Positions 37,001 through 49,138 of a stretch of 64,000 nt of DNA are shown here, piece after piece (the stretch's first letter is position 1; each line of letters begins with the position of its first letter). Both the position numbers and the translations under genes were made by a program. The notes under the pieces were generated by a model. The model had not been told where the DNA came from, did no database searches, and saw nothing but the letters and a program-made list of their open reading frames with translations. Source of the DNA: Collybiopsis luxurians FD-317 M1 (lineage: Eukaryota > Basidiomycota > Agaricomycetes > Agaricales > Omphalotaceae). The DNA lies in assembly GCA_000827265.1 (NCBI GenBank), contig KN834749.1, positions 3,190,818 through 3,254,817 on the forward strand, read 5' to 3'.

Positions 37001-39286
37001 CCGGATTGAGGAGTGGACTGGCCGAACAGGTATATCAAGTTCATGTGCACCAGTAAAGAGAGATCCAAGATACTTAATTACTTCATTTACTTCAACTTCA
37101 TCTTCACTCAATTCTGACTCATTATCATCTTCTCTTTGTCTGTAGCATGCTGACTGGAGCTTCTGTAGTGACAGTTGCGAAAGAGGCTCATGTGATGCTA
37201 GAACCTGTGACATCACCTTTCTATGATCCTCCATGAGCCCATCATTCAAGCAATTAATTCTTTGCTGCAGAATAAATTTGTATGTCTCATCCAAAGGATA
37301 TTTATTCTGCTTTGGTTTTGGAGCAAGTCCCATGAATTGTTGAAATAACCTCTTTGGTTTAACTCCTGCTTCATCCCTACACAATTCACTGCAAACTGTA
37401 AAGGCCCATTGGAAATATCCTTCAGCTTTTTCAGCAAGGCGCTTGCATTGACTTTCATTGATGTGTTTCATTATTTTTGCTTTTGTGATACAGTCAAGTA
37501 CATATTTGGAAATATCTTCTGTGGTGTCCTTCAGCTTATCCATATGCTCAATATGAACATAATTGCAATGGTTTCCAACATGCTTCATAATATTGTGCTC
37601 AGGCCGTGATGTCATAAAAAAGTAAAAGTTGTTTGGCAGGCCATGATTCCCATTTAGCAACAAAGAAATGAACTTTTTACTAGGACTGTTCAACTGTTTC
37701 TGGTCCCCACTTTCATCAAGTGCATCCAGAATAATAACTACTGCCCTGGATTCATTGATTGCTTGGGCTGGTTCAACAATGAGCTTTTTCCATTGCTCTT
37801 CTAGACTAGGATCACGCAAGATGTCTGAATCTTCTTCTAAAATTTTTATCAAAGCCTTTCCAAAATCTGGAATATGTTTTCCCAAGTCATATGCAATAGT
37901 CTGTACAGCCCGAATTGGGGTCCGCTCTGCAGCAAATGTGCGGTCAAAGGCAAAAAATGCCCCAAGAAAGCTCATTTCCTTGAATTTCTTTCCAATAGCA
38001 TGGCTGATGGCCGATTTGCCTGTGCCAGCAGGTCCACAAAGGAGAAACATTTGGGGAGCATCACTTTCAGTGGTTAATATCCACTGAGAGATTTTTGCTA
38101 TGATTTGAACTCTAGTTCCTTCCAGACAGACTTTGTCACTGTTAATGTGAGCAGATTTAACAGGATTTAACTCCTTGGTAAGGATTTCTCCCAGTTGAGT
38201 TGTGACTAATTAAAAAAGTTTTTAGCTGATTTAATATCATGAAATTCAACTGCCCTTACATTTTCCAGAATACTCGTTCATTTGAAGAGTGATTTTGTTT
38301 TGTTGATCAAGTATTGCTTCCAGAGTGTGCAGAACTGCATATGAGGTCAGACTCTAGTAAATAATTCTAAGTGGACTGAAGTTGATTACTTTTTTTATGT
38401 TTCTCAAAGCTTTCCTTAGCAATGGCTGCCAGAATTAAATCTCTTAATTGTTGCATTAGTCGAATATGATCCATTTGGGGTTTATTGGTGCCTTTTAGTG
38501 CCTCGAAATAAAGCTCTAGCAGAAGGACTGAATATCAGTTATGTAATAACAAAGAGCAACATACTGATTCTTCCTTTTGCACTGCTTTGACCAATGGTCT
38601 TCATTGCTGCATAAGCCACTTCAATGGTATGGGCAAACATAGCAAGAACAGTCTTATAATATGCAGTTCCCATTTCCTGATGAAATGGTAACACCATTGA
38701 GACTGGCTCAAGAAAAGTCTGCAAGTCCTTGAAGAAATCATTGAGATTATCAAACCATTCACCAACTCCTTTTGTAGCCTGTAGGAAGTCTAATTATGAA
38801 AGAAATATCCAGGAGAGTCATGAACCATCTACCTTTAAAAGCATGCTAAAGGCAACAAAGATTATCTTTCCTCCAGGTACAATTGGCTATTGTATGTTAA
38901 ACAACTTTGTCGGTATAGAGCAACACTATACATACAAAGAATCCTGCGAGCTCTGTAAGAGCATCGTTAAAGGTAAGGAAAAATGTCACGGCCGGCTTCA
39001 AATAATTTTGTCGCAGAGTTTTCCACTTGTTACTACCATCTCGAATTTCTTGAAACTTTGCGGGGAGGTGTTTTTCAAAGACGTCACAGATCTTTTCTAC
39101 GGAATCGCAGCCAGCCATATCCTGAAGAGTTGCATCCCATTCTGGGAGATTAACGCCCTGGTCCTCTTTGAACTTTTTTACGGCCTCCTGCAAAAGTCTG
39201 ATAAGTTCTTCAGTGGCTGGATCGATCATTTGAGAAGATTGTGCCGCTATGGCTGGCGGGGCAAAGCTGGATGCAACTGTTGCCAT
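34091..39286 (-). CDS. NLR3: Goodbye-NACHT-WD40 STAND protein, intact, 1,627 aa, 14 WD40 repeats
   Basis: Seven exons on minus: 39286-38936, 38886-38833, 38778-38565, 38515-38390, 38334-38260, 38205-36605 and 36553-34091. Phases close and exon lengths 1, 2, 3 and 5 (351, 54, 214 and 75 nt) are identical to NLR1. The Goodbye-like domain covers roughly residues 1-273. The P-loop GPAGTGKS is near 331-338 and Walker B VVIILDALDESG follows. The conserved RPVHSSIRDFLLDK lies in the post-NACHT helical region. Fourteen 43-residue WD40 repeats start near residue 880, enough for two seven-bladed propellers. The tail has LVLWIPPEYQSCIMFPHM and ends WARCHA. It lacks the ambiguous splice-donor stop of NLR1. 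Expected role: signal-sensing STAND NTPase of the fungal non-self recognition type. The ligand cannot be told from sequence. Confidence 0.92.
34520..36330 (-). repeat. WD40-encoding array of NLR3, 14 x 129 bp, with a 903-bp higher-order period
   Basis: Repeats 1-7 and 8-14 carry the same series of diagnostic residues after the second beta position: V-NS, V-RS, V-NS, V/I-NC, V-HS/YS, V-RS, V-KS. Other markers also recur seven apart: SYDCSV in 4 and 11, SQDKS(V/I) in 5 and 12, GHMDSVKS in 7 and 14, and QKQPLHGHT after 5 and 12. This implies duplication of a complete seven-repeat block. Confidence 0.9.
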
Positions 39287-39400
39287 TTGAGGTTCTAAGC
39301 GATGGATCAGTTCTCGGGAGTAAGCGATGAGAGTGGTCAACGGTTAAGTGAGGAACCATACATTGTGACTGCTCCGTATATATAAGCTACGCGATTGATA
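39287..39400 (-). promoter_or_regulatory. NLR3 core promoter with TATATATA
   Basis: Plus-strand GACTGCTCCGTATATATAAG at 39367-39386, about 80-100 bp upstream of the start codon. It is the best-preserved TATA version of the block shared with NLR1 and NLR2. Confidence 0.5.
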
Positions 39401-39860
39401 TCGATATGAGTCATAGGAGTTAAATCTAACTCCGTTGCATTGGGCGCCTTCGCAACACACGCGTCTATCGCATGTTTCCATTACGTCTCTCACAGTCCTT
39501 TTATTCATGGACATGCAGTACTCCGGCCACTCCAGGACTGGTCTTTGTGTTTTGGTACGCACTCGTTCCGGCCAGGCTGAGCTATAATTTCTCTCTTTCT
39601 CTATCCTAGCAAGCCCCCCCATCTCCATGCTACATTGACGCGTTCCTCCTCGGTACCAGCCAGCCCAAGCAGCCCTCAAGTGCGCTGAAGTGAGCTTCGA
39701 CGACCGGCCATCTCCGTCACATGCGGTGCTTCCATTGAAGAATCTTTGCCTCAAGCCTGACTCAAGGACCCGCAAATTTGGCGGATCATGTGGTTAGTTA
39801 TGTAGGTTCCTGACGCTATTTCCGCCGCCCGTTGCGCGCCAACTGACTTTGATGCTTTTG
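39401..39860. other. Unassigned DNA upstream of NLR3
   Basis: Open frames on minus have no recognisable content. I see no gene or repeat here. Confidence 0.4.
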
Positions 39861-40380
39861 TCGCATTGCACAACCCGAATGCTGTACATAGGAGACTGGC
39901 ATTGTAAAGTAGATTTAGCTGTACCTCATAGAATTGATAACTAGAATACACCAAAAGTGAATCGAAGGAACTCTCTATGACCAAAAACAGCGAGCTTGGC
40001 ACTAGAAGAAATCCCCAGCTATGGCTCCCACGTTCTCGACGCCCATGGAAGGTATGGTAAACTCAAGGTTGTAAATACAGCGGAAAAGTCGCGACATTTC
40101 TCCACAAAAAAATTCACTTACCTCAAAAAATGTCATACACGCCATGCACGCGACAAGGCAACTGCAAAGAAAAGACATGAAGGCGACGCGTCAAACGATA
40201 AGGAAAATGTCCCAACGGTTAGCTGGGGATTTTTTCTAGCGCCGAGCTCATTGTTTTTGGTCATAGAGAATTCCTTCAATGCACTTTTGGTGTATTCTAG
40301 TTATTAATTCTATGAAGTACAGCTAAATCTACTTTACAATGCCAGTTTCCTACGTACAGCATTCGAGTTGTGCAACGCGA
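39861..40380. repeat. Fold-back repeat: two inverted 160-bp arms around a 200-bp centre
   Basis: 39861-40020 is the reverse complement of 40221-40380, with roughly one mismatch in ten. The similarity ends sharply on both sides of each arm. Inner ends are ATCCCCAGCT and AGCTGGGGAT. Outer ends are TCGCATTGCA and TGCAACGCGA. The centre (40021-40220) begins ATGGCTCCCACGTTC and includes an A/K-rich reading frame, but no known gene. No clear target-site duplication flanks it. It could be a MITE-like fold-back element or a head-to-head gene-fragment duplication. Confidence 0.8.
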
Positions 40381-40739
40381 CGTGGGGAGGTGGGCCACCG
40401 CACTTCGCACGTGGCAAATACGAGTCCGGCGCTTTGATTGACAAGTGACCTCAAGTCAAGTATTGTAAGGTCCTAGACGCGGCGTATGCAAAACTAGGGG
40501 TCAAGATGCGGACAATATATTGATATAGATATGGCAGTACTCAGAAGCAGGGACAAGGTAGATAACAAGACTATACTAGAATTGATTGGAGTGCCACGCA
40601 ATGTCGTTATTGAATATGATCTCGCGAAGAGAGTGGTGCTGCTGTACGACGCAGGGCATTTTTTTCAACAGGATAACCTGCGCCGAGGTCAATGTTAATC
40701 ATTCGAATCGATTGGATGGATGAATGGGGAACTATGTCT

Positions 40740-41985
40740 TCACACACTATATCGATACAAGTCTTGCAAATCGTGAGTAAGGAGTATCGATGAGTAACTG
40801 CCATCACATACCTGTACAGAGCAGATGTGCAAAGACCTCATTACTACTTTTGATGCCATTGGAAGGCGAAACAGCAGGTTTTTTACCGAACTGTGACTAA
40901 ACGCAATCAGAACAACATCCACCAACTCTACTGACATCATCGTTGGGAAAGATGAAAGAGAGTTGTCATCGAATGCAGTGCCGCACGAGAGGTCCAGAAA
41001 TTTCAGAGACGTGGGCCAGCTGAGCTGTTTGAACAGCACCGAAGGAATGCTCAGCATTTTTGCATGTGTTTTCAACAAAACAGATTCGCATTGAGAGGCA
41101 AAGGGACTGAGAGAAAAGTCATCGAGTGGCTCGCATTTTGCAGCAATGTCAAGGATACACCGCAGATGTCCAGTGTGAAGATTGGTGGTAGGAGGCCACG
41201 AACTGTGGTCCATTTTAAAATGCAGTGATTTCAACGATTTGGGCCATCATTGAATGAAGCTTGGAGTGAATTTCTGGTGGTTTTTTCCAGCTCAATATGG
41301 TATATCCAAAGTGGCGGCACAAAGATTGGGACACAAAGAGAGGAACACCACTTCAGGGTGAACATGTGCAGATGCGGTGGCGTGCAACCATGTTGTGTCA
41401 AAGAATGAAAGGCAGTCCACTTGAAGATGAATCATATTCAAATTGACACCATGAAGACTCGCTATGCAATGGCCCATTTCGAGAGTGATAGGGTGGGGTA
41501 ATTGAGTGAGAAATGCAAAGAAGGCATGCTGAAGTCGGACCTTGTGAAGTGTGAGGATGCAAAAATGGATGCTGTAGTTGAATTACTATTTGCAGAAGAG
41601 GCCAGTGGAAATTCGCCACATTCTCTAAAGTAGCATTGCCAAGATAAACATGCTCTAGGTAGTGCAGATACAGAGTCAGCTCTGCAGCTTGGTTGGTGTA
41701 GAACAATAGAAAGTCTTTGAGTGCAGGCAAATTGGGAAAGGCCATGTATTTATGTAGAACTTCTTTGCCTATGTCGTGGAACGAGCGGCAGATGAGAATG
41801 AAAGGAAGGATGGATTTTTGTTGTTCGTGCTGTTCTGCATGCCTGTTTACATTAAAGATATCAGATATGGTAGAGGCTGATGGAAAGATAAAGTGAGCGA
41901 TGCGCTGCCAGATTTTGACTGGGCATTGTTGCGCGGCAGCTGCATTTGCTGAGTGAAGTGCAGTTTGGAAAACAGTGGCGGGCAT
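40740..41985 (-). pseudogene. F-box/LRR-like protein, probably broken
   Basis: The start at 41985 opens MPATVFQTAL, followed by CPVKIWQRIAHFIFPSA and ILICRSFHDIGKEVLHKY, which fits the F-box-like pattern of agaric proteins (LP-E-W--I, then LVCR-W). A frame change around 41,500-41,560 moves the reading into GHCIASLHGVNLNMIHL. Another break follows at ~41,293 before the C-terminal stretch (41234-40740). That stretch contains LKFLDLSCGTAFDDNSL and VELVDVVLIAFSHSSVKNL, reminiscent of leucine-rich repeats. Unseen introns could explain the breaks, but I found no good sites. Family role: substrate adaptor of SCF ubiquitin ligases. Confidence 0.45.
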
Positions 41986-43129
41986 TTTGATGCATGGGTG
42001 AACTAAGGCTGGACTTAAATATATGACAAACAACCTATGGCACAGAATAAGACACTGAATAGACTATAAGGTTGGAGCAGTCTGGGTGACTGTCTCCATT
42101 GTCAACGATGCATATGAGATACTGGTATTGGTTGAGATGCAGAGCCAGAATGCTACCATGGTTGCTGAACAATTATTTGCACTGAACAGAACAAGCGGAC
42201 CACTTGATAATGCACTGAAACTGCCAATACAGGGTTTTAAAAAAACTTTAAATGACAGTGAAATGTGTATGGACTCACAAGTAGTAAATGGTAGTTGAGT
42301 CAACAAAAAGGGAAATGCAACTCCACAGAGGTTGCCAAATAGTGTGTAATTGAAAAGCTTCATTGATAGGAAGGGAAATTGAAAAGAGAAGAAAAGGAAA
42401 GGGAATGTGCTTGGATGAAAATTGTAGCAGTGCATGAATTGGAACAATAGCTTCTAGAAAGGGTAACAGGCTGGCAGAAAGAAAGGGAAGCAAAAGATTG
42501 AAAAGAGAGAAAGAAGATGCCCTGGTCACCAAAGCTTATATGTGAATCCAGACAAAAATGACTGGAGAAGCCTAGATGGATGAGCTATATGATTATAGTG
42601 CAGCAAGTGAGGAAATTTTCTTTTCTTTTGTCTTTGATCATTGAGGGATAATGCGACAACTCCTCCAGAGAGGATGCTGAATGTGATTAGAAACAAGTGA
42701 GAAAAAACACACAGAAATCATGTACAGATAAGCAAAGTGAAGGTATGCTCAAGCAAACAATAGCAGGCAGATGCACTGATGCACTGGTAGAGCACTGGTC
42801 AGATTGAAATGTTTAAAGCGGTGAGATTCAGTGAACCAACCTGCTGGAGAATTGTCAAAGGTGCAGAAGAAAACATTGAAGAAGTTGAACTGCATGTTCA
42901 AGGGATACTGGAAGAAAAGATACTCCTTCCCTTGAAGACAGAAAGGCAAGTGTTGATTCAATAATTTCGAGATAGCGCATAAATGGTCAGATGCAGAGGA
43001 GGCAAGAATCTCAAATTCGCACTGCTGAAGCAGTGGGTGAAGATATCTGAATTTGAAAGCGATGGCAATGACTTGGTTTCTGAAGGGATAGTGGAGATGT
43101 GCTCACTCTTGGCATGAAACATTCCTGGA
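41986..43129. other. Mostly low-complexity DNA with one possible minus-strand exon
   Basis: GA-rich stretch at about 42,360-42,540. On minus, about 43,097-42,845 stays open and reads HYPFRNQVIAIAFKFRYLHP, then LASSASDHLCAISKLLNQHL, then a C-terminus near DNSPAG with GT after it. It could be an exon of a decayed gene. I recognise no family. Confidence 0.3.
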
Positions 43130-43763
43130 ATGGTAGGCTTTCACTATGCAGATTTTGGAGGCAAGACGATATTGGAGATTGGAAGCCGGCTCTTCACCCT
43201 GAGGAAGGAAGCACCGAACATGCCATGGGCCGACATAGATGAGGAAATGGACTCAAATGGATTCATTAACAATGTGAAAAATTCCAGAGTTCCTTTTGTG
43301 TATGGCGACAAAAATGTTGTCAATTACGGTGAAGAATTGACAGCAGATGATGGTGTGAAGAGGTGAGCTGCCTGAAAAATGACAAGTGCACCATTTAATA
43401 AGTTTCAACAGCACAGCAAAAACTTCAGCGGCAAAGCTGCACGCCGGTGATATTGTAGACGTCGCATTCAGCATTATAGGCATTGAGGGTAACAGCACTG
43501 GGAAAGGAGGACAGGCACTTCTCCTGCTTCAGTCAGTCATGTTGCTGGATACGTCCTGCACTAGTGTGAGCAATCAATCAGTTAGCAGTAAATCTAACTA
43601 AGAACTAATGGTGGTATTACAGGAATGGCTAAAAAAAAAAGCTATGCCCAAGAAGAATGCTCCCGCCAAGGCTGGCCTGCAGTTGAAGAAACAGGGTGCT
43701 TTCGATGACAAAGATCCAGGCGAAGCTAGGAAGCAATTTCAATCAATGACAATTGACTCTTAG
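43130..43763 (+). CDS. Hypothetical protein of a family common in agaric repeats, C-terminal part
   Basis: Three exons, 43130-43362, 43403-43565 and 43623-43763, close in phase. The reading has VPFVYGDKNVVNYGEEL, then KLHAGDIVDVAFSIIGI and ALLLLQSVMLLD, then a Lys/Pro-rich tail (KKKAMPKKNAPAKAG). The pattern (VGDIVE-QVSF-.., LRS-ALLD) is one I associate with abundant uncharacterised agaricomycete proteins found near DNA transposons; this is from memory of the family type. The start is uncertain because an in-frame TGA lies just upstream (43115), so N-terminal exons may be lost. Exon 3 follows a run of ten A (43631-43640). Confidence 0.45.
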
Positions 43764-44924
43764 TTAGGACATGGAGGTGCGGTCGTAGTATGTACCATGT
43801 ATATGCAATAGACAAATGTTTCGGTGGTAAAACTGAATTATCCTAGGGGCAAGACGACTACTGTCGCAGGCAGGAGAGAATGACCCGAAGCATGGGTCCG
43901 CGGGAAACGAGGATGTAGTAGATAAACTTCGCGGATATGGCAAAGCAAAGTCTCACGACTACTAAATATAGAAAAACTAGGCGTCTATTCCATAGAATCG
44001 CTCACCGCAAGGACGAATCCTCCATTTCATTCCGGACTCGTAACAAAAGCAAAGTCAGTTGGCGCGCAACGGGCCGCGGAAATGGCGTCAGGAGCTCACG
44101 TAACCATTTTATTCACTCTACCTATGGCTTGCCGCTCAACCATTTGTGCCGTGACCGAAATTTACATCCAGACTCATACCAACATAAAGCACGCACGGAT
44201 TCTCAGTCTTGTCAGCAACCTGGATTCGTCCCCCTTGCTCCGCAGCCTAATATAGCTGGAACCTCTTTTGTTTTGCGTTCTTCGCCGCGGCACCAAAGTC
44301 CTTCAGTGTCACGAACGTACCGCTAGGAACACCTCTGAAACGTACATACTCCATGCTCCTCACTGCATCCAAAACACCCGACCTTCCTCATGAAATGTGG
44401 ATAGACTCGACGCGAGAAATCCAAGTTGGAAGTTATCTCTAAAGTTTGCGCGTTTTATGGCGAGGATCGGCAAGTATACCCTTTTTGTCCATTCTATAAA
44501 GATACAGCCTCACAGAGACGTCTCTAGCAGATTTGTACATAACCATCCTCAATCCCCGAGATAACCGTTACCCGATTCTCCGAGATACCTACCACCCCTC
44601 CTCCCTCTTCCACACGCGTGAAATATGCTCGAATTCGCGTCCTGCCTCATATCTCACCCACCCAAGTCCCCCCGGCACGGTTCATCGTCACTTTGGAGCG
44701 TTTATACCTCGGAATCGTACCCGCTAGGGAATAGCGACGAGAGACACGGAAGCTCTTAGGAATCCACCATAGAACCATGCTCTGTGGTCTTTATTTTGCT
44801 ATGTAGAGGCAGTTATCGGCTCTCAGTTAAACAATGATAGGCAGGAAGAGGAAGAAGACGAACGATTGTTCATTGGGGTATCGTTCTGGAACCGTCGAAC
44901 CTGCTGAGGTCTCAAGTATTCCGG
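43764..44924. other. No gene seen
   Basis: Higher GC than the NLR region. The open frame at 43937 is rich in Arg/Ser/His and looks like chance. The stretch 44,845-44,890 matches 1,990-2,035 (GACGAAC.A..GTTCATTGGGG.ATCGTTCTGGAAC), so it is repeat-derived. Confidence 0.4.
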
Positions 44925-45122
44925 CCCTCACTCATGCGTCAACCTCCACGATCAGGACCTATTTTCGACTTTCCTACCCACACGTCGAACTCTTGCATAC
45001 CGAGTTTGATTTTTCCAAATCTTGAACTCGACTCTGAATTGGAGCAGGAGCTGACTCTGGAGAAGGCGCTTGAGTCTCAGAATCCATTGAAGCGGATCAC
45101 AGTGACTAGACCTGATCAGTGA
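44925..45122 (+). pseudogene. C-terminal fragment of an F-box paralog
   Basis: One frame reads RTYFRLSYPHVELLHTEFDF, matching RPSLDFPYPRVKHLHVEFDF in the intact F-box gene at 46,618-46,680. An adjacent frame then continues with the acidic LEQELTLEKAL-type stretch. A frameshift lies between the two. It is 200-400 bp upstream of the intact paralog, which suggests a partial tandem duplication. Confidence 0.5.
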
Positions 45123-45378
45123 TTACGAACTGCCCGAGAGTTGGCCTCGAATCGCGAATGCCGGAAGACTGTATCGAGGACATTATATAGTGGTGAACAG
45201 CGGTAGAGAATAAATGATGTATATAGGCGTTCATTCACTTTGTTCTTGTAATTGTGTTGTACAATTGTACGCAGTCGATACAAGTTGTTCAAATTAGGAA
45301 AATTGTTGCGTAATGAAGTTCAAAAATTATGCCTGCCGCTGGCTGGTTACACTCGTTCCACCAAACTCCCAGGCATCG

Positions 45379-46918
45379 ATGAACACACCGCGATTACCCC
45401 AGGAACTTTGCGACCTCCTTATTGATGAATCCTCAGATTCGTCAGACGCACTCAAAACTCTCTCTTTGGTCCACAGATCCTGGCTTCCCCGAGCCAGAAA
45501 GCATCTTTTCCATCGTTTACATCTTCCCCATCGGCTGCTGCTCAAAGATAAAAGGAAAAAAGTCCTTCAGAGGCGACTAGATCTGATGAAAAGATCATGG
45601 GAGCGTTTTATCCAGAATACAGATATTGCGCGCTGTATCAAAGGATTCTTTTTGAGCCCCGAGGAATTTAAAGTGGGTTCCAGGTTCGGCGGACTGCCTC
45701 CCGGTTCTTTAGACGAGGCTACGTGCCAATTCGCCTATGCAGATCATCCTTGTGAACCATCAGACAAACGGATAGGCTGCAAATTCTTGGTCTTTTCGCC
45801 GTGGATGGAATGCCAGTTTTTATCGCAAGTTATCCGATTCTTTCGAATCGCTTTGGAAGGTAAAGAGACTGGCATTAAAAGCCTGGATCTCCTCAGTATA
45901 ATTTTTGAGGTTGGAGAACTTCGCAATCGGGATGATCGTGCAGAACTCAATTTATTCGAGTGTTTGGCGGAATGTGCGCCATCTTTGGACACGTTATGCA
46001 TTCGGGACATGTCGCTGAGGAAAGACGTGGGTGATGACCAGCTCGCTAGTATCGAGGATGTCGTTCGTCAGGCGATTCACTCTCCCAGCGGTGTCAATCA
46101 AAACATTACCAACAGGGAGCCAATTCCGTTGAAGCGATTTCTTCTCAGTGATAGCTGGAATTATGAGCCGGAGCTGGTGAACATTGTCATGAAGGTCCTT
46201 CTATTCGAACATAGATCCATAACGTTCAAACATCTTGTCCATCTTGCAATTACCAGCACCACCATTCCTCTCTTTGCCGTTCATTCTATCCATTTTTGCA
46301 ACATCAAGCATCTTACCATAATCGACAGCCTGAGAGACGGTGAGCATTATCTTTGGGACTACTCTACTTTATCTAGTGCTTCTGATACGCAACATTTCAG
46401 AGGAAAACGAGCCGCCAGACGTATGGGTTCTTGACAAGTATCGTCTCGATGTACCAGCTCTTGAACGTCTCCAGCTCGTTATATTCTGGCACGAGAGCCT
46501 TCTTACTCTTTGTCGGCTAATTATTGGACCAAACGCAGCAGAGCCTGAATCTAAAGTGGAGGCTTCTGCACGTATCGAGTATCCTGGGCCTGCTTTCGAT
46601 CTTTTCCTCGATGATCGCAGACCTAGTCTCGACTTTCCCTATCCACGCGTCAAACATCTGCATGTCGAGTTTGATTTCGCCAAGCTGAAAACGGAAACGG
46701 ACACTGACCCTGTGCAGGAGAAATCTCTCGCAGAGAGAGTCGATGCCGTGCTTCATTCGTACCTCAACTTAGGTCATTCTGACATTCGCGGACCATTGAA
46801 ATATATCTCGACAAATCTTCCGGATTCCACATTGTGGGAAAAGTGGCCGCGAACCAGGAGTACTGGAAAACTTTATCAGGGTCAGTGTGATTCTTGGTGG
46901 GACAGTCGATGGTGGTGA
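45379..46918 (+). CDS. F-box domain protein, 492 aa
   Basis: Two exons, 45379-46339 and 46401-46918; the 61-bp intron is GTGAGC..TTTCAG and phase closes. The F-box-like motif is at the N-terminus: RLPQELCDLLIDESSD, then LKTLSLVHRSWLPRARKHLF. The rest has the loose leucine-rich, F-box-associated layout of agaric proteins (LTIIDSL, LDVPALERLQLVIFW). I prefer the ATG at 45379 because the motif starts right after it; an in-frame ATG at 45313 is possible. SCF adaptor function is inferred from the domain. A decayed N-terminal copy lies at 2,498 and a C-terminal copy at 44,925. Confidence 0.7.
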
Positions 46919-47211
46919 GCGACGGTTCGAAATGGACTTTGATATTATCTCGCCTCCTCACGTCTCGGAGGCGAGATATACATTTATCTATGATCTAAAT
47001 AGACCAAGGTCACAAGTAGTTTGTAACATAAATGGTCTGTCTGTTATTGTATAATGGAAGGCTAACGTTGGGTCCGAACGAACGTTAGCTTGATTTGGTT
47101 GGAGAATGCATGCCTCATGCCCCGGTGCCCATCGATGGGGCGCTAAAGTTCGAAGTCCGTGCCACAGGAAGTCAATGGCGTCAAATTCGTTTCTGCTTCT
47201 TTTCACCCGTC

Positions 47212-48790
47212 ATGAAGCGTGGTTTTCTCATTTCTAAAAGCAGTATGAATACTCTCAATCGAACTATCACAGTTAGGGGATCAGGCCAGAGGCAGGTAAA
47301 TAGTGTCTTTTTTTAGAAATTTCCTTTCTTTTTCTTTACGATTTTTCAGTTTTTTCTCCAAGTCTTCCGGCGGTACTCAAAGGCTTCAAGAACAAATGCG
47401 AGCCTCAAAACTCTCCTGGTGATAATGTAGACTACGCTGATCATTTGTACAACCATCCCCTTTGCTGATCAACGCACCATGCTCGCAGATTTTCTCGGAG
47501 GTTAAACTGAGTGTCTCATCACTGGACCTCTGAAGGGTGCTATAGAAACTCCCGATTAATTTCCCTCGCACTCCATTGTCTCCTCCTGGGGGTAAAGCCT
47601 TTCGCATTGGTCCAACAGGGAACAAAAGCCTAGGAACGTTTTCGACTCGTTTCAAAGCCGCAGGGGAGCTAATTCTTGACGAACGACCTACGATGGTTAT
47701 ACCGAGAAACCACATATCTTCGAAAATGAACTGAGAAGATTTTGACTAATACACATCTGAGGAGCAGAAGCGAATTCGGTTGCGCGAAAAGGAGAGAATA
47801 GTAAAGTTAGTCTTCGACCGCATGCGACCGGAAAATCAAAGGGCTGAGTTCCACAACTGCCATAAGCGCGATGGGAGCGGCGAACTTGTATTAGGGTAAG
47901 TCAGGTTACCCCTCCGAGCATGGATCGTGTCTCTTGGTACTCAATGACTCAACAGATATGCAAGGACAACGATTGAGGGCGATGAACTGCGAGATCCAGG
48001 TTATTGCTCATATTAGAACTGGTCATTCGGCAATTTTCTCTTAGGCTCGACTGGAGAAATGGATGTATATGCGGCTATATGCAAAGAATTATCTCGAATT
48101 GACTGGCATAGGTAAGCACGTCGCAACAATCTATCTGTATCCACGTCTTTTCATTTTCATGTGCATATACGTAGCTGCTGTCCGAGCACTATCAGCAGCT
48201 GGCACACAGATACCTTCCCGGTAATAAACCTTACCTTACCTTCACCCAGCGTCTATTTGCAGTACGGGATTTACACCCTCACACCGAAGTTAGTACCATT
48301 TCTTACTGCGACATACTCGAATCGGCCACTAAAAGGGCTCGGTACCTCGCTCTATATGGAATCATCTCCTGTAACTGCGGTCCAGCTCGCAACGGTAATC
48401 CTGCCCAAATTATGCTTGCCGATGAGCGCTGCGCTCGTTTCAAAGAAGGCCTCTCGCTGGGCTTGCCTTCGTTTGCGACGTTTCTACCAGGCGAGACCAG
48501 CAACGCGTGGGTACAGCCTGCCGTTGAGAACAACTCAGGAATTGGAAGCGGAAAATCTTCAGGCATGCTATGATTACCAACGCACCCTTTAACAGCTGGT
48601 ACGGGCGTACAACTATTTTCAAGACATCGAAAAGGTGCTTTTTTATGCAAACAAGTTTCAGGGTTTGTAGAGAGCTCAGGAATCTCAGGATTTAGATTCG
48701 ATGTTCTTGAGTGAGAGAATGGCAAGAAAAATCCGATGTATCTCGCGGCAGAGATGAGGCGTCTTGGTTTTTCCACAGCGACTGCTTCCG
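47212..48790 (+). pseudogene. SET-domain protein pseudogene, copy 1
   Basis: It starts MKRGFLISKS as in copy 2 at 52,004, and the upstream ~110 bp are also similar. Recognisable in order are TECLITGPLKGAIETPD (~47,510), a GKAFRIGPTGNKS-like stretch in another frame, AAGELILDERPTMVIP, FDRMRPENQRAEFHNCHKRD and ICKELSRIDWHR. The SET core CCPSTISSW follows, then VRDLHPHTEVSTISYCD and CNCGPAR, a post-SET-like Cys cluster. ARFKEGLSLGLPSFATF and later helices finish the protein. Stops and frameshifts occur from 47,510 on, so it cannot make a full protein. The canonical RINHSCSPN motif reads RIDWH-SCCPST. Confidence 0.75.
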
Positions 48791-49138
48791 ATTAAAATTA
48801 TTCTTATAGTTTGGGTGTTTACAATGGGACGCTGGTAGTTAATTGGGCAGGTAGTAAAAGTATTGCGCGGTACAGCTTCGAGCGTATCCGAATGGTGCAC
48901 ATTCTACCAGTGTGCATTTTTTCATCGGGTCACTCAGTATAAGCTACCTCGTCAACTAACTTCGAGTTTACACGAAACTCAGCGACTCGTATCGCTAAGA
49001 ATTACCCTAAGATTCATCCTTATATCAAACCATAGGTTGTAATACAAATATGCGCAATGATCACAACGATATATACCAATCTAGTGTAAGTGAATTGTCC
49101 AATAAAGATGAGTGAGAACGTCCGTACCCATCTTCCAT
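48791..49138. other. Spacer between the SET pseudogene and the Crinkler-like gene
   Basis: No gene seen. It probably holds the 3' ends of the two convergent units. Confidence 0.4.

Noticed and set aside
42360..42540. Minus-strand hydrophobic frames (Phe/Leu-rich) as a membrane protein
   Set aside because: They arise from a GA-rich low-complexity stretch and show no start context, splice plan or family resemblance.
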